Shown piece after piece: positions 12,361 through 25,100 of a stretch of 64,000 nt of DNA. The stretch lies in NCBI RefSeq assembly GCF_003597395.2, contig NC_133776.1, forward strand, positions 42,646,979-42,710,978, written 5' to 3'. Below the pieces are notes generated by a model. The model was not told where the DNA came from. It did not search any database and worked only from the letters and a program-made list of their open reading frames with translations. Positions within the stretch are counted from its first letter, which is position 1, and each line of letters begins with the position of its first letter. Made by a program: the position numbers and the translations under genes. Origin of the DNA: Chelonoidis abingdonii. Lineage: Eukaryota; Chordata; Testudines; Testudinidae.

Positions 12361-14156
12361 TGAAGTAACATAGGGTCCTAAATGTGTATTGTTGTATGTA
12401 TCTACTATAATATGGGATGTTACTCTAATGTTGATAAAAAAAGTAGACAAGGAAATATACTTCCTTTGTACCGGCACTGTCTGTTGTTATCTTGTCTTTA
12501 AGTCCTGTCAACGATAGATAATTTTTATTCACTGTTAGTAGTGATGGGATAATCTGAAGGCTCAGGGTTAGTGCAATAGTTAACAGCCTCAGTCTGGCGG
12601 ATGTTAGTCTCCTGGTCTATGGGTCAAGCCTGGCTCTGCCAGATTCGCTCGCGGAGCTTGGGCAGCAAGCTGTGCATGCCGCTGCTTTTAATAACATTAT
12701 GAAGACTACCATACATCCATGGGAGTGTTTATCATTTAGTATTAAAAGTACGACTGAAGTCTCGCATAGTCATGCCGGCTGTACGTAATTATATGTTTTT
12801 AGAGTTATCCTTGGTTCGCGATGAGGGAGGAAGAGATTCAGTTATCACTTTTAATGACAAAACATGAGTTGCACAGTTTGAATCTTGACAATCAATGTAC
12901 GCGCCGAGTAACAGCGAGGTCGAAGTGGCGGGTAGCATCGAGAAAGATGCTGTGGAGAGCCCACTATATAGGAGCTGCAACTCTTGACTGACGACATCCG
13001 CCTTTCAGTCTTGATTCTCCTGTCAAAAGTTAAAGGCTTGCATGATTTGTGTGTGGGAGTGATAATCTACATCCCCTAGGCGCTCAAAGTTTAGACCCCC
13101 CAACAAGAGCAATTATTGCCTATAGCCTCATCCAATTTCAAACTCAAGGTCGATTTTCAAAAGTAAAAAAAACTGTCACATTTATCCTGGACATATTTGC
13201 CTTCTATTCTTCGTGTAATTTGTTGTGATGGAGCCTATCTATGTATCACCAGCTTGTCTTCGGTACCCGGTTATCTAAATCTATTTCTCACATAAGTTAT
13301 ATTATTTACCTATATGTGCATAGTTACAGTATGTGTATTATTCAACAGTGAAACGTTTCTTTCTTCTTTGTGATTGATAGAAACATTTCTCGCTTTACCC
13401 AATGCCTTGAAAAAGGGATTTCACTGACGCTAGCAGCATATATATTGGTTCGATGGGGTAGATGGACGAGTTCTGCATTCAAGCTTCAGAGGGTATGATT
13501 GTTCAAGGCTTATTGATGTGTTTAGAGATATAAATTTCGCATGCATCGCTGTGTGTCGAAATGGTATAATTTGTCTAACCTGTTAGAGTTTGGTTAGTTT
13601 GGCAAACTTTTAAATGTATTCTTAGGTCGGTTAGAAACCTACATGAGATGAAGTGGTATTTCGCTTAGCATAATAAACAATTAGAAAGACCATTGGTCTA
13701 GAATCGAGTACCGGTAGATTCAGAATTTTTTCAGACTTAACGATGCGCGCTCCCAGCCTGCCTCGCCTTCACTATCACTGAAGTAAAAATTGCTGATGTT
13801 GCAATTTCGGAAGTTATCATTATTCTACCCGATTAGTTAGGACTGACCTTGCCACATTGCTGGGTGGGTATATGCGCTACGCACCAATGTCGGTTAATGA
13901 CCATCAATGAGTAAATGAAGCATAGACTATGAGGTGTGCCATTTAATCCACTTGCAAGGGTGGTTGCGCTCTTATTGTGCTAGTGTTTATGTTTTTCAGA
14001 ATTACCTTTGATCGATTGTTCTTTTTATCGTCCATATAAGTCTTTGGTATAGTTTCTTGCTCTTCATTATCTCTCCTCTGTTTTTTTCTTTTATAAATTT
14101 CTTTTTAAAGTTTTTAATTTAAATTTAATTTTACTTACTGCTACCAGTTTAATAGA

Positions 14157-14899
14157 TTCATAGGACTCTAGGACTGGAAGAGACCTTGAGAGGTCATCGA
14201 GTCCAGTCCCCTGCCCTCATGGCAGGACCAAATACTGTCTAGACCATCCCTGACAGACATTTATCTAACCTACTCTTAAATATCTCCAGAGATGAGATTC
14301 CACAACCTCCCTAGGCAATTTATTCCAGTGTTTAGCCACCCTGACAGTTGGGAACTTTTTCCTAATGTCCAACCTAAACTTCCCTTGCTGCAATTTAAGC
14401 CCATTGCTTCTTGTTCTATCCTTAGAGGCTAAGGTGAACAAGTTTTCTCCTGATGACACCCTTTTAGATACCTGAAAACTGCTATCATGTCCCGTCTCAG
14501 TCTTCTCTTTTCCAAACTAAACAAACCCAATTCTTTCAGCCTTCCTTCATAGGTCATGTTCTCAAGACTTTTGATCATTCTTGTTGCTATTCTCTGGACT
14601 CTCTCCAATTTCTCCACTTCTTTCTTGAAATGTGATGCCCAGAACTGAACACAATACTCCAGTTGAGGCCTAACCAGCACAGAGTAGAGCGGAAGAATGA
14701 CTTCTCGTGTCTTGCTTACAATACACCTGTTAATGCATCCCAGAATCACGTTTGCTTTTTTTGCAACAGCATTACACTGTTGACTCATATTTAGCATTTG
14801 TTTAGTTAGACTTGATAGTGTCTCGCACAACCTTCTCATAAAACTAGGGAAATACAACCTAGATGGAGCTACTGGCTGCATAACAGGTTGGAAAATCAT
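14157..14899 (-). mobile_element. CR1 LINE 3' fragment
   Basis: 5'-truncated CR1 non-LTR retrotransposon, inserted on the minus strand. The 3' end lies at the left: the plus strand shows 'gaggtcatcgagtccagtcc', the hallmark of sauropsid CR1 tails. The body encodes the ORF2 C-terminus. 5' truncation is normal for LINEs. It lies head to head with a plus-strand CR1 tail at 15020-15122, so two CR1 3' ends sit within 1 kb in opposite orientation. Confidence 0.9.
14265..14899 (-). pseudogene. CR1 ORF2 C-terminal fragment
   Basis: Two overlapping minus-strand frames, 14429-14899 (156 codons) and 14265-14459 (64 codons), together read as the end of a CR1 reverse-transcriptase protein. Recognisable peptides are '[16 protein letters not shown]', '[14 protein letters not shown]' and '[13 protein letters not shown]', which follow the catalytic core in CR1 ORF2. 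The reverse-transcriptase active site and the endonuclease domain lie upstream of the truncation and are absent. A single frameshift near 14440-14460 separates the frames; it could be old decay or residual sequencing error. Non-functional. Confidence 0.85.
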
Positions 14900-14999
14900 T
14901 CCCAGAGAGCAGTTAAAATTAAATTAAAATGCAGAGCCCCCCAGACTGGTGGCCAGAACCTGGGCAGTGTGAGTGCCACTGAAAATCTGTTCGTGTGCT

Positions 15000-15122
15000 G
15001 CTTTTGGCACACGTGCCATAGGTTTCCTACCCCTGTTCTAGATAATACTTGGTCCTGCCTTGAGTGCAGGGGACTGGACTAAATGACCTGTAAAGGTCCC
15101 TTCCAGTTCTATGATTCTATGT
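15000..15122 (+). repeat. CR1 3' tail, plus orientation
   Basis: Reads 'gcaggggactggactaaat', then 'ggtcccttccagttctatg' and 'attctatg', the CR1 3' terminus with its short terminal microsatellite. Only the last ~100 bp is present. It faces the minus-strand CR1 piece to the left. Confidence 0.75.
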
Positions 15123-15834
15123 CAACGCATACAATACTTAGAACCTTGAAGTTGCTGATAAAATAATTGAATAAAGCACAAATATCCCACCTAGACCTGT
15201 TAAATCACATTCCACCTCTTTTTAAAAATATGAAAAATTTCAAGTGACTCCATTAAAAAAAACCACGACATTTAAATTCTCATTTTTTCTAGATGTCCGA
15301 AGCTTGAAACAACCACAATTTCAAAACTGGAGAAGTTTTGTCCAGCTTTTGTTCAAATTACAATTTCTCAAGCTCATAAGGAGGCATTATGGGCTAGATA
15401 TTGCTTGTCTTACTCACATGAATAATTCCAAAGGAGTCTGTCGGATTACTTCTGTGAGTAAGGTAAATAGGACATTATCCCCATATGTGATGGGTGGTAG
15501 GTCCAACTGTTTAAAATCCCCAAGATTTTCCATCAGAAAATCATGCTACAGATGAGCAGTTTTAATACTATTTCAGATGAAAAAGCCTTTGTTGCACACA
15601 AAAGTAGCCTGATTTGATTTTTTTCCCCTTAAGAACTTGAAACTCAATGCAGTTTCATCCAAAAACTTGCTAAAGTTCAATCAATTTTTGTGTGAATCTT
15701 GTCTCAATTTCAAGTGCTGGCTTGAGTTTCAGAAAAAACTTCCTTGGAGGATCCAAGAGGTGAAGGCACAGTAGATACCATTAGCCAGTGGCCTGTTAAG
15801 CACAGATTCCCCTGAAGAGTGGAACTGTAGGGTT

Positions 15835-16090
15835 GGTCTTCAAAGTTAAGCCAACCTAACTACAACACTCAGGATATGAAAAATTTCACACCCTGTGAAA
15901 TATACTGGGGGGAGGAGGGAAAATCAACCTAAGCCCCACTGTAGACCCACTGGGTCTTCCATCGACCTAGCTACTGCTTCTCTGAGAGTGGATTTACAAC
16001 AGTGATGGAAGAACGCTTTCAGTCACTGTAATACATGTCTACGCTGCAGCGGTGCAGCTATAACATTTCTAGTGTAGATATAGCCCAAAG
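15835..16090. mobile_element. MITE (GTCTAC-type ends)
   Basis: Non-coding repeat ending 'ctagtgtagatatagccc', with internal 'cgacctagctactgcttctc' and 'ggtgcagctataacattt'. This matches my memory of a very common short Harbinger/hAT-like MITE of sauropsid genomes whose ends resemble 'tgtctacact'. The left end is less certain than the right. Confidence 0.5.
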
Positions 16091-18189
16091 TCCGAAAGAA
16101 CTGAGATCCACAGAACCACCTGGAGGCCAGGATGCTACTGGAAATGAGTGCGACGAGGATACATGGGGAAATTAGTCAGCTGGTAGCAGGGATTGGCCCT
16201 GGCTGCTGTCCGTTGCCTCCTGTGTTTCAATGTAGGATTTTACTATTATGTATTTTGAGGCATGTTCTCAGACACTCCATAATGCACAGCATGGTAACCT
16301 GCACACATGGCAGGCTATGCACTGAAGGAGCTAGGGCCCAGCAAAGAACAGCAGCAGGAAGTGGGGCAGTGGTCCTTCCAACCAGAGGATTGAAAAACAA
16401 CATCCCCCCCGCCAACAGAAAAATGGCTTTAAGATTAATCACAATTTGAGGAAAATCTATTTTTTAAAAGATTTTTAGTGAAAAAGTCAAAAGTCAAAAG
16501 AAATTATTTATCAAAAAATGGGGGGAGGGGAGAGAAGCATTTTCCTTGTATCTATTTCCAGCTCCTCCCATTGCTGTAGTAAGCATCTATACAGAAGCAC
16601 TATAGTGCCAGTAGCTGCAGCTGTGCCCCGTAGCATTTTAAGTGTACACCTAGCCTACACCTGAGCAGCTCTGTCCAGATGGCCAGAGATCTCTCCCCCA
16701 TACCCTTCCCCCGCCCTTCTCTTGCTTTTCCAGACTGACATATTCTAGCAAAGCTGGGCCAATTACTATTGTAATTCAAAAGCAAAAAATCTTTTTATTT
16801 GGTGGTGGGGAGAGGTGCGGAGGCAAGGGTTGAATACAGCAGCAAAAGTGACCAAATTAATGGGAATTTATAAAATAGTATTTCTGAGTAGGGCTAGGTG
16901 AAACTGGTGGGGAAAAAAATTGTGAGATGTTGTTAAAATGTTTTCACTAACTGATTTTATGCAATTTCATACTCTTCCCCTCCCCCCCGTCTTATTTTTG
17001 TGTTTGTAGAATTTCAAGTGTGTGATTCACAATAGTGTCCAAAAATCTGGGAAAGCCACCTTCAGGTGAAAAGTTGCATTTGTGAATTATGAAAGCTGCT
17101 GGAAGAGGCGCTCTGCAAAGACACAGTGATAGAGAGGTTCTAAGCTCTACTCCTTCTGTTGTCTCTAACAGTACTTTTCATTTATACACATTTCTACACA
17201 CACTGGCTCTGATCTCATAGCTTCAGTGTAACTCCTTGCAGGAGTAAGGGTGCATGTGTGCACATGCAGTTCCAGAAGGAGGGTCTACAGTATCCAAGAG
17301 GAGCGCCAAAAAACAAAACAAAACCACCAAATGTCCACCTTTAAGGACTCCAACACCAGTCAGAACTCCAAGTTTCCTTACTTGTCTAGGATGGCTGGCT
17401 CTCTCCCTTTACCTTAGGCTTCAGGCCAAGAGCCATTTAACACACAGTTCAAAAGGCCCTTACCTCAGCCTTGGCAGAGCAAACTTATAGTAATAATTCT
17501 ACATACACAAATAATGGGGGAGTGGAAGTATGGAATTGCATGAAATCAATTAGTGGAAACATTTAAGTAAATTCTCAATCTTCTTCCACCAATTTCACCT
17601 AGTCCTGCTCAAATACTATTTTGTAATGTTACATTGATTCCTGTTAATTTATAGTTTAAAAAAATTATATATAAACTTTTATTTTGAGTTTGGTTGCTGA
17701 CTCAGAGCTCTGAGATAGGGCCTTATGAACTAGGTTATGTGGCTCTTGGTCTGAGGCCTAAGCAAGAAATATATATTAGAACTCAGATCAGACTAGTGAC
17801 CTGAATCCTACATGAATGACTTCTAATCTTTCCCTCTGCTTAATTTCCTTTTTGTTTTTATATAGCCCAGCCCCATAGCATAGCAGAGATTCTTTACTAC
17901 ACCCGGACTGTCAGGTCCAGACTGTCCCTTAACAGGATAGAAACTCCTTCACACAGGGCCCTTATCTGGTTATGATTAAGAAGGTAATCATTATCCTATT
18001 TAACAGATTGTGAAATGAAGTGCTTTCTAGGCAAGTCAGTTAACCTTTCTGTGTCTCAATTTCTCTGCCCTGTAACACAAGAGAGTGATTATAATTATTC
18101 AAAAGAAAATGTGAAAATATACATGATAAGATGTCCCAACCGCAAGTAGATAAATAATCCTAATACTCAGAAAGGTGAAATGGCTTACA
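16090..18189. other. AT-rich intergenic sequence
   Basis: No gene. Around 16600-16660 another short stretch ('agctgcagctgtgccccgta', 'taagtgtacacctagcc') resembles one end of the MITE just upstream. The point matching the poly-C insertion of copy A is at about 17470. Nothing else recognised. Confidence 0.4.
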
Positions 18190-18345
18190 TAGGAGGCATT
18201 GTGGTCTAGTGGATTAGGTACAGGTCTAGCAATAGGACAGATGGGTTCCTCCTAAACTTGGCTCTAGCAGTTGTTGTTTGACCTTAGGCAAATAATTTAG
18301 CCCTGACCCTCAATTTCTCCAGCTACAAAATAATTATTTACCTAC
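18190..18345 (+). repeat. MIR-like (CORE) SINE
   Basis: Sequence 'attgtggtctagtggatta' ... 'gggttcctcctaaacttgg' ... 'tgaccttaggcaaataattt' ... 'cctcaatttctcc' follows the order of a MIR-type, tRNA-derived SINE. Related copies lie at 27035-27300, 33735-33995 and 60050-60175. Confidence 0.6.
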
Positions 18346-19246
18346 CTGACTACTAAATATTTAGTACTACATAACCAAAAAGCAGTTTTAAGGTTACTCT
18401 CTGGCTGAGACAGGAATAGAAGTAGGGTTCTCCTGGCTCTTCCTAGCCCTTAGACTAGGTTTTTGGGTGACACCAACAACTCCTGTTTAGGGAGCTTTTT
18501 AAAAATCTGAAGTGGGACTTTGAATGAAGGTAGCTTTTTGATTTTTCCCTCCCACATGTAGATCATGAAAAAAAAAAAATCACTAAAATTGTCAATGAAC
18601 ATTTTTGAAGAGTTGTGAAATTGCACCAGTTCCAGGAAGATTCACAGACTTAAGAGAAATTGCATAAAAAAAAATCCTCAAAAAAAAAAAAAAAAAGTGT
18701 TACACAATGACTTTCTCCTACCTCATTTGAGGAACAGGAGAACAATACACTCAAACTCCTCCCTTTTTTGTTAGAGGTTTCTTTTTTGTAAATTGACAAA
18801 ACGAAATATTCAGATTTTTAAAATCATTCCTGGGTTAAAAGCTTCTGTGCCAAGTTTCAGTGAAGTTGAATTTTCATCTCTAGCTTATAAACCCTTGCAA
18901 ACTGAAGCCTATAATGCTGACAGCAGTTGTAATAGCAAAAATGTGAGTATTACCACTCTAATAAAATACTGATCTATTGCTGCATCTTCCCAATGGGTAT
19001 CTAGTGGAAGAAATTATAAAAGCATTGAATATAATCCATTAAAAGGTCTTTCAGCATGTGATAGACAGGAGGGGTTTTTTTTTTTGGTTCATTGTAAAGT
19101 TTCAAGGTGGATGTGACTCAGAACTAACTGATTATTACAATGGGAGGGAGAGATGAGTGGTTTTAGTACTAGATTGGCAAGCAAGAGAGGTGGGTTAAAT
19201 TCCTTCCTCTACCACAAACATCCTGTATTACGTACAGCAAGACATT

Positions 19247-19325
19247 TAGAGAGAATTTTTAAAGGTATTTGGGTGTTTAATACCCATTGAAATCAATGCC
19301 TAAATACCTTTAAAAATCTGGCCCT
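19247..19325. mobile_element. Short palindromic MITE
   Basis: Inverted arms 'ttttaaaggtatttgggtg' and 'gcctaaatacctttaaaaat' surround 'ttaatacccattgaaatcaa'. The same family occurs at 47741-47827 and 63877-63931. It has no coding capacity and probably arose as a hairpin-like DNA transposon derivative. Confidence 0.65.
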
Positions 19326-21360
19326 TAATCACTCAGTTCCCGATCTGTAACATAGGAATGCTCTGTTTCTTCCACAGTTTGGATTGCCTTTTTAGACAGT
19401 AAGCTCTTCAGCCAAGGACTGTCTTACTGTGTGTATGTAAATTGTCTAGGTGTTATTGTTCTAGAAGTAATAACTGCCTTCCAGGAGGGAAATCAGACCT
19501 CTCTATGTTTCATAGTTTCTTTAGGGGCAGACTCAAGACAAGACAATTTACAAAGTACTGATAATTGGAACATGGTGTCCTACATTTCATCAGCCTAGGT
19601 CAGGTCAACAGGCCCAGATTAAAGCCCAGATTAAAGCTGTCTTTGACATTCAGTTGTTTTGCAGTATTGTTATAGCGGTGTTGGGCCCTTGATAAGAGAC
19701 AGCTGAGTGAGGCAATGTTTTTTCTTGGACCAACAATCCCCAAATCTTGCCAAGCTCGGAGCCAAGGACACAACAGCTCATAGAGTCACCAGACTCTGAA
19801 CATGCATCTCCACTGGTACGATGATCAATACTCCCCCCGACAGACATACCTCCGAAGATCCATAGAGCCTATGCAAGCCTATCATAACATACAGCGTACT
19901 GCATCCAGTGCATCAAATGGTGAAGCTGGACAAGCACTACACTCTTGAATGAAGTCAAAAAAATAAGGCAAACAACCTATCACCTGTGGATGAACCTTTC
20001 CTCAGCAATCATTCCTTATCGGACCTCTCAGTCCTCAGCCTCAAAAGGAAACCAATATACAACATTTTCAAGAGATGAACCTGGGAAATTGAATTCATAA
20101 CTCTGCTGGACACTTAAAAAAATCAGACTCAAAGACACTGATATTATGCCTCATTTCAACCCACTAATCCTCCTTTGTCCTATGACAGCAGAGGTGGCAA
20201 TTGCCCACTTCATTTTAAGTGGTCTCCCGCAACATGTGTTAGCCTCTCATGCTTAACCTGTCCCACCTTGTATTTAACTGTGACATGCCAGTTACCTTTC
20301 ACAGGCCTGAATAAAATCTCCGTGAAGCTCATAAGCTTGTCTCTTCAGGTAGGTCTACACTATGAAATTAGGTCGATTTTATAGAAATCGATTATATACA
20401 GTCAATTGTGTGTGCCCCCACTAAATGCATTAAGTCAGCGGAGTGCATCCACAGTATCGAGGCTAGTGTCGACTTTCAGAGCGTTGCACTGTGGGTAGCT
20501 ATCCCACAGTTTCCATAGTCTCCGCCACCCATTGGAATTCTGGGTTGAGTTCCCAATGCCTGATAGGGCAAAAACATTGCTGCGGGAGGTTTTGGGTACA
20601 TGTCGTCAGGCCCCGCTCTCTCCATGAAAGCAACGGTAAGCAATCATTTCTCACCTTTTTTCCTGGGTTACCCGTGCAGACGACATACCATGGCAAGCAT
20701 AGAGCCCGCTCAGCTCACCATCACTGTATGTCTCCTGGGTGCTGTTGTCAGATGCGGTACTGCATTGCTACACAGCCACAGCTCCTTGCCTTCATAGTAG
20801 ATGGTTCAGTAGGACTGCTAGCCGTCGTTGTCTCCTGGGTGCTCCTGGCCAATTCCAGTGAGCAGCACCATGCAGTTGCACCTACCCCTTGATCCTATGG
20901 CTCTTGAAGCCTGGAAAGTAGTAAGGAGCAGTTCAACTATAGGCTGAGCAAGTGCAGAATGGTGGTAAAATGTGTATTTGAATGTTTAAAAGCTCACTGG
21001 CACAGTCTGCTGACTCGGTTAGACCTCAGCAAAACCAATATTCCCATCATTATTACTGCTTGCTCTGTGCTCCACAATATCTGCAAGAGTGTGGGGGAGA
21101 TGTTTATGGTGGAATAGGGGATTGAATCAAATCGCTTGGCCACTGATTATGCTCAGCCCAACACTAGGGTGGTTAGAAAAGCACAGCAGGGTGCATTGCG
21201 CATCAGAGGAGCTTTGAAAACCAGCTTCAGGACTGGACAGGCTATGATGTGAAAGTTCTGTTTGTTTCTCTTTGATGAAAACCCAGCCCCCTTGGTTCAC
21301 TCTACTTCCCCATAAGCCAACCGTCCTCCCCTTCCCCCTTTGATCACCACTTGCAGAAGC

Positions 21361-21395
21361 AATAAAGTCAGTTTCAAATTCTTGAATTCTTTATT
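21361..21395. terminator. Convergent polyadenylation signals
   Basis: AATAAA at 21361-21366 on the plus strand and TTTATT at 21390-21395 (AATAAA on minus) lie within 35 bp, between the transposase-side and SANT-side halves of the element. A compact bidirectional 3' end is inferred from the arrangement. Confidence 0.6.
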
Positions 21396-21529
21396 AATTC
21401 ATCACACAAATGGGGAGATAACTGCCAAGGTAGCCTGGAAAGGGTGATGGAGGAGGGATGCACTGGGTGAGATGGTGGAGAAGGGGAGGAGGGAAGAACA
21501 AGGTCACACTGCACTTCAAAACTTATTGA

Positions 21530-21894
21530 ATGTCAGCTTTCTGTTGCTTGGGTAGCCCTCTGCGGTGGAGTGGTTGGGTGCCCGGAGGCCCCCTCACCAC
21601 ATTCTTGGGCATCTGGGTGAGGAAGCTATGGAACTTGGGGAGGACGATAGTTGGTTATACAGGGGCTGCAGACGCAGTCTGGATATTTTCAAATATTTGG
21701 GCATTTCATCTTTTGGAACAGAGTTCTGATAGCACTGATTCCTCTCCCCATACAGTGATCAGATCCAGTACCTCCCGTTTGGTCCATGCTGGAGCTCTTT
21801 TGCAATTCTGGGACTCCATGGTCACATATGCTAATGAGATGTGCATGGTCACCTCTGAGCTTGTCATACTGGCCAAACAGGAAATGAAATTCAA
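21530..21894 (-). pseudogene. Myb/SANT-like DNA-binding protein remnant
   Basis: The minus-strand frame 21706-21894 reads 'RKRAPAWTKREVLDLI'-type sequence (here 'CKRAPAWTKREVLDLI') followed by 'TVWGEESVLSELCSKR', the first helices of a Myb/SANT-like (trihelix) domain with the expected spaced tryptophans. Downstream, after a frame break, 'IFENIQ' and 'FHSFLTQM' continue in other frames. In PIF/Harbinger transposons such a protein is the second, DNA-binding partner of the transposase. The gene lies opposite to the transposase start. It is broken and non-functional. Confidence 0.75.
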
Positions 21895-22198
21895 AAGTTC
21901 GCAGGGCTTTTCCTATCTACCTGGCCAGTGCATCTGAGTTGAGAATGCTGTCCAGAGCGGTGACAATAGACACTCTGGGATAGCTGCCGGAAGCCAATAC
22001 CATCGAATTGTATCTACATTACTCCAAATTTGACCCAGCAAGGTCAATTTCAGCACAAATCCTCTCAGAGAGGAGTACAGCAATCAATTTTAAGAACACT
22101 TTCAGTCAACAAAAATGGCTTTGTCGTGTGGATGGGTGCAGGGTTAAATCAATCTAACGCTACTAAATTCGACCTAAACTCATAGTGTAGACCAGGGC

Positions 22199-25100
22199 TT
22201 CCACCAACAGAAGTTGGTCCAACAAAAGATATTACCTCCCCCACCTTGTCTCTCTTTTGACATTCAGGTCAGCCTATTGATTCTCAATTTTTTCCACATA
22301 ATCTATCAATTTCCTATAACATCTTTTTCCTCTCATACAGTAAAATATACAGGAGGTCACCCTGTTGTATGTCCTGTGGAATATATACTCTTCATCATAT
22401 GTGATGGTAAAGGAACCGACATGTGACAACACACAAGATAATTGCATATTTTTCCTTAACAGTGGAATAAAACTTGTTGGCTCATACTAACAATTATTAC
22501 TGTTGACAAGTTGCAATCATTTTGGGAGCTAATTTTATGAAAAATGACTGCTTTTCTCTGTAACCAGATCCAAATGTATGTCACAGCTAAGCTCACATTT
22601 TAAAGGAGCTTGGCATCCTTCTATTGTCCAATATGCTTTTCCAGTCAGGCACCCACTTACATAAGGGAGAAAGAGGATTAATGTGTTATTGATATGGCAT
22701 AGTACATTTGGTATTCTTCAGCAGCAGGAATGCCACTTTTCCATCATAGTAACCCAAATATATTTTTTATTAAAAGACCCATAAAAATCTCATGCTAATT
22801 ATTAAAGATAGGAAGAAAAAAAACCTCTAAGTACAAGTTAGGAAATGTAATGTTGAAGCCACTAGTACTTTGGTGGGCATTTAATCATTTTAAATGGAGT
22901 GGCTTTACAAAGGAACCAGGTCATCCCTTAGGGTTTCTGAATTCTACATTTTTAGGTTCTCCTCACCTAGAAAATAATCTCAATGAAAATTTAATCTGCC
23001 AAGGGGAAAAATCTTCTAGTAAGCTGTTCTCTAATTTCCTTTCAAAGTTTAGCTATGCCTAGACTATCAGTTTCCTAGTCTGTCATTCTGAGAGAAACTG
23101 AAATATTTGGAAAATTTATAACCCAGCAATTTAAGTGTGTGCCCTCTGCATGAAGCATATACATAATTGCTACTTCATAAAAGTTTGATAAATGAGAGAT
23201 AAAATGCATGAAGACTTCCCTGTAACAATACGCAGGGCATTATTCCAAAGGTCATTTTAAATAATGAAATAGATTGAGTGCATTTGAGAAAACTAAAAGC
23301 GAATTAACAAACACTGCAAAAGGATCTAAGACTAATACTATCCAAGGTCTAACATTTCTTAGTTTCTTGCACTTTAAAAACATGGGATTGTTTAGTTTCA
23401 TTCTAATCCTCTTTGGGAATCACAGAGCTGGCATTTGACTGAGAAGCCAGCACCATCCCCTGCAGAAGCTGCATCTGTCACTTCCAAAATGGAATTTCTT
23501 TGGAAATCAGTAAACAGCATCACCTTTTACAATCTGTTAGATATACTCCCAGGGCACTATCTATTCTGTTTCATGTGTGATCATTGTCCAATTTGTTCTT
23601 ATTATATTATTAATGGTAAAAGATGGTTTCCATTATATGTAGTCTTTCAAGTTCTTACTGGATAAAAATATGATATTACAGGCTTTCAGATCTTGAGGAA
23701 CACATTTACAAATATTTAGTTTTTACTGAACAGATGATTTTGCAATATCTGACTGCTTGGGTTTTACATATTGCTACATGAAGTGACACTCCTGGCCTGA
23801 TCCCAGTTTGACTTAAAATGTCCTGTTAAACGCTTAATCCTTAAAAATAACAAGCTCGGTTTATTTTAAACCATAACTTTTAAAAAATTGCTGGGATAAA
23901 TTAGACAGCATGATTAACAGCAGGGACAGAAAGGAACATGCTGCACAAGGGAGTGACCAGTGCATGTACAAGGCGCTTGCTTCATTATAAGAAAGAATCT
24001 AGGTGACTGGTTCAAAAGGGGGGCCAAGATAGTAATGACTGATAGTCATTCATTCCCATTTGATTGTCTATGTGAAATGAGTTGGTGCCTCGGTCAGTTC
24101 ATAGCAGACAGGTGTCTGCATTACAAAAATCACCACCACAGTGGGCACCCTCGTTGTCAGTCTCATTATGGAAGCCAAGCATTAACTGGGCATGGAGAAT
24201 GAATTAGAGATAGTCCCTCAGAGTCAGGATTGAGGCATATTGGCAGTATGGGGTTGTTTATATTGCCACTGCCTGTACTATTCTTGCTTGAAGCATAAAT
24301 AAAACCTCAGTCTCTAGTGTTAATCTGGCATCTATCACACACTATGAACTAGAAAACTAAACATAGGCCTAAAATGTGTATGCTTAACTTGAGTGGTGAT
24401 TTATGTGTGCAGTTACTCATACATAGAGATGGGAATTTACTCTATAGATTTCATTAAAAGTAAAAAAAATAGACAACGTAAAACCTTTAATATGCCAGTA
24501 CTTACACTTTGTACAGAGCACTGCTGATCCATGGAGCTTAAAGCCCTGTACAAAGATAGATAAGTATTAATTCCACATGTTATAGATGATGGGGAAAACT
24601 AAGGGCTCAGGTGGCTTACCAATATTACACCAGACCTCAGTCGCAGAGGTAGGACTAGAAACAAGATCTCCAGTCTATGGTGCAAGCCTGCTACAGGACA
24701 TATTCACAGTGGATGGCTTGGCACAAGCTGTGCCATGCCGCTGCATTTTAAACACTATTATGAAGACTACCATACATCATGGGAGTGTTTAATCAATAGT
24801 ATAAAATACACTGAAGTCTCCATAGGTCATGCACTTACGTAATTATATGGTTATAGTGAGTTATCCTTGGTAAGGAGGAGGGGAAGGAAGAGAAATTCAG
24901 TTTTCCACCTTTTAATGACAAAAATGATTTCTACACAGTTTATTGAATCTTTGACAACATAAAACAGAGACCAGTAACACAGAGCAAGTCATAGCACAAA
25001 CACAGATGCTGTGGAAGCACCACTATATAGGACATGCAACTCATTGCTGACATTCAGCATTTCAGCTGTTCTCCTGATCAAAAGTTAACAGCTATGCTGA

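Larger units (their letters stand above)
1740..14145 (+). repeat. Duplicated tract, copy A (low fidelity)
   Basis: About 12.4 kb collinear with 14146-26190. Matching landmarks include the CR1 piece (1755 with 14157), 'gaaacaaccac' (2897 with 15306), 'ccaaaggagtc' (3028 with 15427), the Harbinger element (8233 with 20349), 'catgggattgttta' (about 11357 with 23381), 'aggaacatgctgcaca' (11966 with 23934) and 'agttatccttgg' (about 12801 with 24860). Differences are mostly one- or two-base insertions and deletions every few bases, also inside transposon reading frames. That pattern fits raw long-read error better than evolutionary divergence. A segment at about 12215-12360 has been replaced by pyrimidine-rich sequence, and a poly-C block interrupts 5091-5310. 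Treat sequence-level detail in this copy as unreliable. Confidence 0.85.
20349..22198. mobile_element. PIF/Harbinger deletion derivative
   Basis: About 1.85 kb bounded by 'ggtaggtctacactatg' and the inverted 'catagtgtagaccagggc'. It has the layout of the longer element at 51465-56052 but lacks most of the DDE transposase. The plus-strand gene start survives at about 20690 (peptide 'MASIEPAQLT'). The minus-strand Myb/SANT gene survives at 21706-21894. Two polyadenylation signals face each other at 21361-21366 (AATAAA, plus) and 21390-21395 (TTTATT, minus AATAAA), fitting two convergent genes that end at nearly the same point. The target duplication is not clear, probably because of sequence noise. 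Confidence 0.75.

Noticed and set aside
8233..22198. Counting the Harbinger copies at 8.2 kb and 20.3 kb as two separate insertions
   Set aside because: They occupy the same place in the two duplicated tracts, so they are one insertion seen twice.
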